Shown piece after piece: positions 53,680 to 59,994 of a stretch of DNA of 64,000 nt (position 1 is its first letter; every line of letters starts with the position of its first letter). Location: positions 434,001-498,000 of the forward strand of contig NZ_JYNQ01000001.1 in NCBI RefSeq assembly GCF_000934685.1. Reading direction: 5' to 3'. A program made the translations under genes and the position numbers. A model generated the notes under the pieces. It saw only the letters and a program-made list of their open reading frames with translations. It ran no database searches and was not told the origin of the DNA. Origin of the DNA: Lacinutrix sp. Hel_I_90. Lineage in GTDB: Bacteria > Bacteroidota > Bacteroidia > Flavobacteriales > Flavobacteriaceae.

Positions 53680-55134
53680 ATGAACGGATTACTATTAACA
53701 GACGGCTACAAAACAGGACACCACCAGCAATACCCTAAGAGAACAGAAGAGGTCTACTCTAACTGGACACCAAGAAGTAATAAATATGCGCCCAAAGGTT
53801 GTGATAAAGTGGTTTCATTTGGACAACAATATGTGTTTAAATGGTTACATGATTATTTTCAAGATAATTTCTTTTCTAAACCAAAAGAGGAAGTTTGTAA
53901 TGAACTTAAAGAGGAATTATCTATGTATTTAGGTACAGACTATGATGTAACTCATTATGAAGAATTACACGATTTACAATACCTACCAATAAAAGTAAAG
54001 ACCTTACCAGAGGGAGTAGAAGTGCCTATGAGAGTCCCAATGGTTACTGTAGTAAATACAGATAAAAAATTCTATTGGATTACTAATTTTTTAGAGACCA
54101 TTTTATCTACCATGTTATGGCAACCCATGACATCAGCCTCTATAGCTTTAAGATATAAAAGGATATTCAAAGAATGGGTTTTAGCAACTGATAAAGAAAA
54201 TCTAGCCTTTATTGATTTTCAAGGACATGACTTTTCAATGCGTGGAATGGGTGGTTTACAAAGTGCAATATCTTCTGGCATGGGACACGGTGCTGTTTTT
54301 TTAGGCTCTGATACACTACCAGTAATTAGTAGTTTGCGCAAATATTACAAGGCTGAAGGTTTTGTGGTAGGTTCAGTCAATGCTACAGAACACTCTGTAA
54401 TGTGTGCTGGAACAAAACATGATGAAATAGGGACTTTTAGAGCATTAATGAATACATATCCTAGCGGAATCCTATCTGTTGTTAGTGATACATGGGATTT
54501 ATGGAAAGTACTTACTAACTATTTACCCCAGTTAAAAGAAGAGGTTTTAGCAAGAGATGGTAAGTTGGTAATACGTCCAGATAGTGGAGACCCTGTTGCT
54601 ATTATTTGTGGTGAAACTAGAACGCTTGGAGGCAATAAACCTAAAGACAAAGGCGTGGTGGAGTTACTTTGGGATATTTTTGGAGGTACAGTTAACGCAC
54701 AAGGTTTTAAAGTTCTAGATAGCCATATTGGTGCTATATATGGTGATAGTATCACTACAGAAAGAGCAGAGGATATCTGTCAACGTTTGAGTGATAAAGG
54801 TTTTGCAACGACTAATGTGGTTTTAGGAATAGGTTCTTTTACTTATCAATTCAATACAAGAGATACCTTTGGATTTGCAATGAAAGCAACTTCAGTTGTG
54901 GTAAATGGTGAACGAAGAGAAATTTTTAAAGATCCAATTACAGATGACGGCGTTAAAAAATCTGCAAAAGGGTTAATTAAAGTAGACTTGGTTAATGGTG
55001 AATATGTTTTAGTAGACCAAGTAAGCCCTGAACAAGAAAATAAAGGAGAATTGCAGGTGATTTATGAAAACGGTAAATTTCTTAATCAAGTTACTTTGCA
55101 AGAAATAAGAGACCGTATTAATACCAACATTTAA
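53680..55134 (+). CDS. nadV: Nicotinamide phosphoribosyltransferase family protein (NadV/NAMPT; or Namat-like)
   Basis: This 484-residue protein is full length for the NAMPT family. Start MNGLLLTDGYKTGHHQQYPK, then NWTPRSNKYAP, MRGMGGLQSAISSGMGHGAV, catalytic H238 in NATEHSVMCAG, SDTWDLWKVL, and the phosphate-binding RPDSGDPVAIICGE and GDSITTERAEDIC. The known reaction is nicotinamide + PRPP to NMN. A phage branch of the family (Namat in NARP1) instead uses ADP-ribose pyrophosphate to make NAD directly; sequence reading cannot separate the two. It leads an operon with a HAD-like and a prs-like gene under NrtR-like operators. Confidence 0.9.
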   Translation: MNGLLLTDGYKTGHHQQYPKRTEEVYSNWTPRSNKYAPKGCDKVVSFGQQYVFKWLHDYFQDNFFSKPKEEVCNELKEELSMYLGTDYDVTHYEELHDLQYLPIKVKTLPEGVEVPMRVPMVTVVNTDKKFYWITNFLETILSTMLWQPMTSASIALRYKRIFKEWVLATDKENLAFIDFQGHDFSMRGMGGLQSAISSGMGHGAVFLGSDTLPVISSLRKYYKAEGFVVGSVNATEHSVMCAGTKHDEIGTFRALMNTYPSGILSVVSDTWDLWKVLTNYLPQLKEEVLARDGKLVIRPDSGDPVAIICGETRTLGGNKPKDKGVVELLWDIFGGTVNAQGFKVLDSHIGAIYGDSITTERAEDICQRLSDKGFATTNVVLGIGSFTYQFNTRDTFGFAMKATSVVVNGERREIFKDPITDDGVKKSAKGLIKVDLVNGEYVLVDQVSPEQENKGELQVIYENGKFLNQVTLQEIRDRINTNI

Positions 55135-55152
55135 TCTATAATATATAAGGTT

Positions 55153-55542
55153 ATGAATGTATTAGAATTTGATTTTTACGAACGATTAAAACAAGATTAT
55201 TTAATTCATAAAAGTTTATTTGTTGCTTTTGATTATGATAATACAGTGTTTGATTTTCACAATCAAGGTATTAATTATGATAAAATAATAGACTTGTTAC
55301 GCACCTGTAAAAGTTACGGATTTACATTAATATTATTTACAGGAAATGAAGGTGAAAACTTAGAGGTGATTAAAAAAGACTTATTAAAACGAAATATACC
55401 GTTCGATTTAATAAACGAGAATCCCCTAATGAAAACGAGAAAGCCTTACTATAATATATTATTAGACGATAGAGCAGGATTAAAAGATTCGTATAATACT
55501 TTAAAAAGACTGACAGATGAAATACGAAATAAAGAAATTTAA
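55153..55542 (+). CDS. Small HAD-superfamily phosphatase-like protein
   Basis: This 129-residue protein carries HAD motif I as FDYDNTVFDF (D27, D29). A motif II Thr occurs in LILFTGNEGE, a lysine in the region RKPYYN, and motif IV in NILLDDRAGLKD. There is no cap domain, as in small phage and tRNA-ligase-type HAD phosphatases. It sits between the nadV-like and prs-like genes and overlaps the latter by 26 bases. It may remove a phosphate from a nicotinamide nucleotide or a pathway side product, which is inference. Similar small HAD genes accompany nadV/prs cassettes in large phages, from memory. Confidence 0.78.
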   Translation: MNVLEFDFYERLKQDYLIHKSLFVAFDYDNTVFDFHNQGINYDKIIDLLRTCKSYGFTLILFTGNEGENLEVIKKDLLKRNIPFDLINENPLMKTRKPYYNILLDDRAGLKDSYNTLKRLTDEIRNKEI

Positions 55543-56284
55543 TGACGGACAAGTAACCGCTAAAATTAATGAAAGCGGTGATATCCATATTAAACTAAGA
55601 GGAAATAGTTACGAAGATTTATTTGCAGCGGCAGCAATTAAAGACGCTTGGAATACTGAAAACGCCTTAAATAAAAAAACTATAGCGCAACTCACGCTAT
55701 TTTGCTTAATTGGACAACGTTCAGATAGGCGTTTTAATAAGGGAGAATCGTTTGATTTAAAAGTCATTTGTAAATTTATTAATGATATGGGGTTTGATAA
55801 GGTTTTTGTTTTGCATCCTCATAGCCCAATTTCATTAGCGCTAATTAATAACTCTGAGAAAATATCACATATAGATTTTGTAGAAAAAGCATATAATAAA
55901 ATAGGCAAACCAGTGTTGGTAAGTCCCGATGCTGGAGCTTATAAAACAACACATGAAATTGCAGAAAAACTAGAGGCAGATTTAGTGCCGTCTAATAAAG
56001 TTAGAATAGATGGAGTTCCTGTAATTAGTATTCAAGGAAATGTAAAAGGAAAAGAATGTTTAATTGTAGATGATTTAGCAGATGGAGGAAGAACTTTCAA
56101 ATTCCTAGCACAAGCTCTAAAAGAACAAGGCGCCTCAAAAGTATTTTTATATGTTACACATGCACAGTTTAATTATGGTTTTGAAGAGTTAAAAGACACT
56201 ATTAATCATATTTACTGCACAAATAGTTTCAAGGATATAAATGATGAATTTGTAACACAATACAAATTAGAAGGGATTATGTAA
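55517..56284 (+). CDS. Short, divergent ribose-phosphate pyrophosphokinase-like protein (Prs or Adps-like)
   Basis: At 255 residues this is about 60 shorter than housekeeping PRPP synthetases. FNDGQVTAKIN matches the N-terminal Prs signature. GQRSDRRFNKGESFDLKV replaces the flexible-loop/ATP motif YxRQDRK. FVLHPHSP stands for the DLH region, VSPDAGAYKT for VSPDxGG, and LIVDDLADGGRTF for the ribose-phosphate loop VDDxxDTxGT. All catalytic areas are recognisable but altered. It could make PRPP for the nadV-like partner, or, like phage Adps, pyrophosphorylate ADP-ribose. The 26-base overlap with the HAD gene shows close coupling. The start at 55517 is the first ATG of the frame. Confidence 0.82.
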   Translation: MKYEIKKFNDGQVTAKINESGDIHIKLRGNSYEDLFAAAAIKDAWNTENALNKKTIAQLTLFCLIGQRSDRRFNKGESFDLKVICKFINDMGFDKVFVLHPHSPISLALINNSEKISHIDFVEKAYNKIGKPVLVSPDAGAYKTTHEIAEKLEADLVPSNKVRIDGVPVISIQGNVKGKECLIVDDLADGGRTFKFLAQALKEQGASKVFLYVTHAQFNYGFEELKDTINHIYCTNSFKDINDEFVTQYKLEGIM

Positions 56285-56545
56285 ATTTTCTTAAGAGTTT
56301 CAGTTTTTAAATAGTAGAGAATTATAGCTACCAAATAATCCTACAAGTTAATGAGCCGTAATTTAGCTCACGAATACTTCGTATTACTTTTAACACAATA
56401 ATTGTAGATATAGACCTAAAGGCACTATAGCTACAATTATGTGTAAATAGCCTGAAAACGGCGATACAGAAATTACTAATTCGATTCAGAATCAGACTCT
56501 AATCATATGCCGTGTTTTTGTTTGTTTTAATTAGGAATCATCGAG
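56285..56545. other. Intergenic region after the NAD operon
   Basis: No gene or clear terminator is recognised; repeat copy E follows. Confidence 0.4.
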
Positions 56546-56882
56546 GGCAGCGCGTTAAGAAAAGGTGTAGTAGCCCTTTTTAGCGCATGAGCCAGCTGGC
56601 GCTTTGGCAAACTACATTTTCTTATTTTTTTATTCTCAAATGTTTCTTCTACACTGTTAATGGAACACTTTTTATGCTAGCCTGCATCGAGCGTAGTCGA
56701 GATGACGAAGGAGGTTCATGAACTCCTCTAAAACAATAGTAACCTTGTGAATAAACCGCTTGCGGCTCACGAGCTCCTATTTATTAAATAGGAAAGGCGC
56801 GAGTAAACACTTTTTATGCTAGCCTGCATCGAGCGTAGTCGAGATGACGATAGGAGAGTAGTGGAATGTGTGTCGAATGGAT
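56546..56882 (+). repeat. Dispersed intergenic repeat, copy E
   Basis: It begins with CAGCGCGTTAAGAAAA and CTGGCGCTTTGGCAAACTAC (shared with A). It carries the phrase CTAGCCTGCATCGAGCGTAG twice (near 56676 and 56819; one copy in B) and the CCGCTTGCGG module shared with B. It ends with GTGTGTCGAATGG, a one-base variant of the family terminus. It lies 86 bases before the nuclease-like gene. Confidence 0.8.
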
Positions 56883-56968
56883 TAATATTTCTATTTTTCA
56901 ATTAATTACGGAATGCCACAAAATGATACTTGTAATTTTTTCTATATTTATAACTACACTCCAAATTC

Positions 56969-58651
56969 ATGAAACCATCCGAATCATTAAAAAACATATT
57001 AATCGAGGAATCAAAAAGTCTTAAAAAGCTTTTCGATTATCCAAGTTATTTAGCTATTCATAATTTAGTTAGAAGAATGGATGTAGTAATTCCGTTTACA
57101 TCCAGGAACTCTAAAAGTCAACAAGAAGATTATTCAGAATTTAGAGCTTTTTTTGACTATGGTTGGTTACCACTAATTAAACACTATTATTCAAAAATCA
57201 ATTTGAAAGATAATCTTCCTTTCACACTAATGACTCAAGAATTAATTACTCTATGTGATACAAGTATTTCATACAGTGGAAAAATAGAATTTTGTAAACA
57301 ATTGCTGAATTATGAAAAAGCTGATTTAATAAAAATAAATAGAGAAAATGAAAATTCTTTTTCATTTACCTTTTTACATGAAAATACTGGTATAGAACAA
57401 TTTGATAATAAGAGTTTCAATTTTTACAAAAATCGTATTGTTGAAAAGGTAATAGAATTAAAGAAAAAAGAAAAACCATTTGATGAAAACCTAATTAAAG
57501 AAAAAGTAAAAAATATTGTTAGCAGTCCAGATGGTAACATGATTGTTTATCATACTACTGAGGAAATAGATGATTTTTATAATCAACAAGGCCATTTCCA
57601 TATGTTAAGAACACAAGGATATGATGAGTTTGATACTAAAGACTCTTTTGGAGGTATTGAATATTGGAGATATATTGACTTGATTGAGTTATTTATGGGC
57701 ACAGCTCTAATGAGGGTTGATGCGTGTTTGGAATTGAAAAAAGAGGTGAAAACAATTGATTTGCACAATACTTTATCATACACCTATTATAAAGATAAAA
57801 TTGTTCAAATGTATTCAAATTACCTTGATTTAACTTCAGAGGTTATTGAACAGATAATGTCCTGTCTTTCATTAACAAAGGATAATTATGAGTATTATCT
57901 TGATTACCCTTCAGCACCTCCACCAATGTTTTTTCAAGTAGCAGATAATTTATTAATTACCTCAATAGCTGGGTGTTTAACAAATCCAATTATCTTATTA
58001 AATAAAGAATTAAAAAGAAAATATAAAAAAGATTACGATAAGGCTGTTAATAATAGAGAAAACAGATTTAGAAATGAACTATTTATGTTTTTTCAGGATA
58101 AAAGTATCATTAAGGTTTCAAGAGGTGTAAATATTTCTTTTAAAGGAATCCACACTGATATTGATGCTATAGCTTTTGATACTAAAACAAAAACATTAGG
58201 TCTTTTTCAATTAAAATGGCAGGACAGATATCAACACTCAATGAAAGAAAGGTTCAGCCGCATCAGTAATTTATTTGAAAAGGCTAACGAATGGATTGGA
58301 AAAATTAAGTATTGGGTTGAGAATAATTCTGATAAATCAATCATTAGTTCACTACAAATTAATAAACAATATAAGGCTTCAGATGGAATAAATGAAGTTT
58401 ACATTTTCGTAATTTCCCGTAATCAAATGAATTTTACTGGAGTTGAATTAGATGATACAGTTGCTTGGAGTTCTTGGCACCAACTTATAGAATCACAAGC
58501 AGATATTGGATCCAATATGGATAATCCAATAAAAGAAATGTTTATAAAAATTAAAGCACTTGAGCCAAAAAACAGATTGAAAAGAGACAAATTACCTGAT
58601 AAGGTAAATTTGGAAGTTGAATTACGAAATTATAAAATATATAATAAGTAA
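56969..58651 (+). CDS. PD-(D/E)xK-like nuclease domain protein of unknown family
   Basis: This 560-residue cytosolic protein has no signal peptide. Residues about 1-370 are helical with no motif that I can name (FRAFFDYGWLPLIKHYYS, GGIEYWRYIDLIELFMGTAL). At 365-440 there is a restriction-endonuclease-like core: FRNELFMFF, ISFKGIHTDIDAIAFDTKTK and LGLFQLKWQDR. D397/D399 followed by Q414-x-K416 fit the D-(E/Q)xK active site of NERD/Mrr-type nucleases. It lies just before a cytosine methyltransferase operon and between repeat elements. It may be a defence nuclease or the endonuclease partner of that methyltransferase; it has its own intergenic spacing, so partnership is unproven. Confidence 0.7.
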   Translation: MKPSESLKNILIEESKSLKKLFDYPSYLAIHNLVRRMDVVIPFTSRNSKSQQEDYSEFRAFFDYGWLPLIKHYYSKINLKDNLPFTLMTQELITLCDTSISYSGKIEFCKQLLNYEKADLIKINRENENSFSFTFLHENTGIEQFDNKSFNFYKNRIVEKVIELKKKEKPFDENLIKEKVKNIVSSPDGNMIVYHTTEEIDDFYNQQGHFHMLRTQGYDEFDTKDSFGGIEYWRYIDLIELFMGTALMRVDACLELKKEVKTIDLHNTLSYTYYKDKIVQMYSNYLDLTSEVIEQIMSCLSLTKDNYEYYLDYPSAPPPMFFQVADNLLITSIAGCLTNPIILLNKELKRKYKKDYDKAVNNRENRFRNELFMFFQDKSIIKVSRGVNISFKGIHTDIDAIAFDTKTKTLGLFQLKWQDRYQHSMKERFSRISNLFEKANEWIGKIKYWVENNSDKSIISSLQINKQYKASDGINEVYIFVISRNQMNFTGVELDDTVAWSSWHQLIESQADIGSNMDNPIKEMFIKIKALEPKNRLKRDKLPDKVNLEVELRNYKIYNK

Positions 58652-58668
58652 ATATGTGTGGAATTGAA
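58652..58668 (+). repeat. Fragment of dispersed repeat terminus
   Basis: ATATGTGTGGAATTGAA right after the nuclease stop codon resembles the 3' end of the repeat family (GTGTGTGGAATGGAA). The upstream modules are missing. Confidence 0.4.
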
Positions 58669-58742
58669 TAAACAACTATAAAATACTGATTATCAGGTTA
58701 TTAATATTTTTTAAGATACGTTATATTGTCATATATTTTTTT

Positions 58743-58750
58743 TAAATTTG
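58743..58750 (+). promoter_or_regulatory. -7 box (TAAATTTG) of the methyltransferase operon
   Basis: An exact TAnnTTTG match 23 bases before the ATG at 58774, immediately followed by a palindrome. Confidence 0.6.
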
Positions 58751-58770
58751 TTAGTTAAGTACGTAACTAA
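58751..58770. promoter_or_regulatory. Palindromic operator over the methyltransferase transcription start
   Basis: TTAGTTA and TAACTAA are perfect 7-bp arms around AGTACG; 18 of 20 positions are symmetric. It starts directly after the -7 box and ends 3 bases before the start codon, so a bound protein would block transcription initiation. Confidence 0.6.
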
Positions 58771-58773
58771 TAA

Positions 58774-59994
58774 ATGAACGAAAAAAAATCAACCTACATA
58801 GATTTATTTGCTGGATGTGGCGGACTTTCTTTAGGATTATATAATTCTGGGAAATGGAAAGGATTATTTGCTATTGAAAAAAGTGAAGATGCTTTTAAAA
58901 CTTTAGAACATAACTTAATAAAAAAGAAAAAACATTTTGATTGGCCAAATTGGTTAGATCAAACTTTTCATGATATAAATGATGTTTTAGAGAAACATTC
59001 TTCAAGTCTAATAAATTTAAGAGGAAAAGTCGATTTAGTTGCAGGTGGACCACCATGCCAAGGATTTTCTATGGCAGGAAGACGAGTTGAAAATGATTCT
59101 AGGAATGATTTAATTAATTCCTATATAAGATTTATAGAATTGGTAGAACCTAAAACTATATTTTTTGAAAATGTAAGAGGTTTTACAACTGGTTTTAAAA
59201 ACAATAATAAAAGAGGTAGAGCGTACTCTACTTATGTTGTAGATAAACTTAAAGAACTTGGTTATGACGTTAAAGGACAATTAATTGATTTTTCAAAATA
59301 TGGAATACCACAAAAAAGAACAAGGTTCATTTTGGTTGGTATTAAGAAAGAAATAGTTGAAAATAACTTAAATCTTAATAAAGAAACTTTTTTTAATAAT
59401 TTAGAAGAAAACAAAAGTAAATTCTTAATAAATAAAGGTTTGGAATTGAATCCAACTCTTGAAGATGCAATTTCAGATTTATTAAGAAAGAACGGAACAA
59501 AAGAATCTGAAACACCAAAATTTCGAGAAGGTGTTTATGGGAAAATAAATTCAAAATTTCAAGAATACGTTCGCAAATACAGAAAAATGGATAGTACTGT
59601 AGATAGTCATCGATTTGCTAAACATACAGATACTGTTAAAAATAGATTTGAAATTGCCTTAAAAGAAGGTTTGAAAAGTAATGAGTATAGAGAAAGATTT
59701 AAACTAAAGAAAAGTAGTACTAAAATACTAGAAAAAAATAAACCAACACCAACTATAACTACACTCCCTGATGATTACATTCATTATTGTGAACCAAGAA
59801 TAATGACTGTAAGAGAATATGCTCGTATTCAAACATTTCCTGATAATTATCAGTTTAAAGGAAAATACACAACAGGAGGAAAGAGAAGAACTCAGGAAGT
59901 TCCTAGATATTCTCAAATAGGGAATGCGATACCACCACTTTTTGGAGAACAAGCTGGAAATATTTTAAATCAAATTATTGCTAATGTCAGATAA
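58774..59994 (+). CDS. DNA (cytosine-5-)-methyltransferase
   Basis: This 406-residue protein has the ordered C5-methyltransferase motifs: I (DLFAGCGGLSLGLYNSG), IV with catalytic C95 (GGPPCQGFSMAGRR), VI (FFENVRGF), VIII (QKRTRFILVGI), IX (RIQTFPDNY area) and X (YSQIGNAIPPLFG). The variable target-recognition region is about residues 215-330. It methylates cytosine in a specific DNA sequence. It is the first gene of a four-gene operon: its stop overlaps the next gene by 11 bases. No standard restriction endonuclease is in the operon, so it may mark self DNA for the downstream GHKL/peptidase module or act as its target sensor. Confidence 0.95.
   Translation: MNEKKSTYIDLFAGCGGLSLGLYNSGKWKGLFAIEKSEDAFKTLEHNLIKKKKHFDWPNWLDQTFHDINDVLEKHSSSLINLRGKVDLVAGGPPCQGFSMAGRRVENDSRNDLINSYIRFIELVEPKTIFFENVRGFTTGFKNNNKRGRAYSTYVVDKLKELGYDVKGQLIDFSKYGIPQKRTRFILVGIKKEIVENNLNLNKETFFNNLEENKSKFLINKGLELNPTLEDAISDLLRKNGTKESETPKFREGVYGKINSKFQEYVRKYRKMDSTVDSHRFAKHTDTVKNRFEIALKEGLKSNEYRERFKLKKSSTKILEKNKPTPTITTLPDDYIHYCEPRIMTVREYARIQTFPDNYQFKGKYTTGGKRRTQEVPRYSQIGNAIPPLFGEQAGNILNQIIANVR

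Noticed and set aside
37700-56882. Dispersed repeats considered as CRISPR or insertion sequences
   Set aside because: There is no regular spacer spacing and no cas gene, and no transposase or terminal inverted repeats with target duplications could be found.
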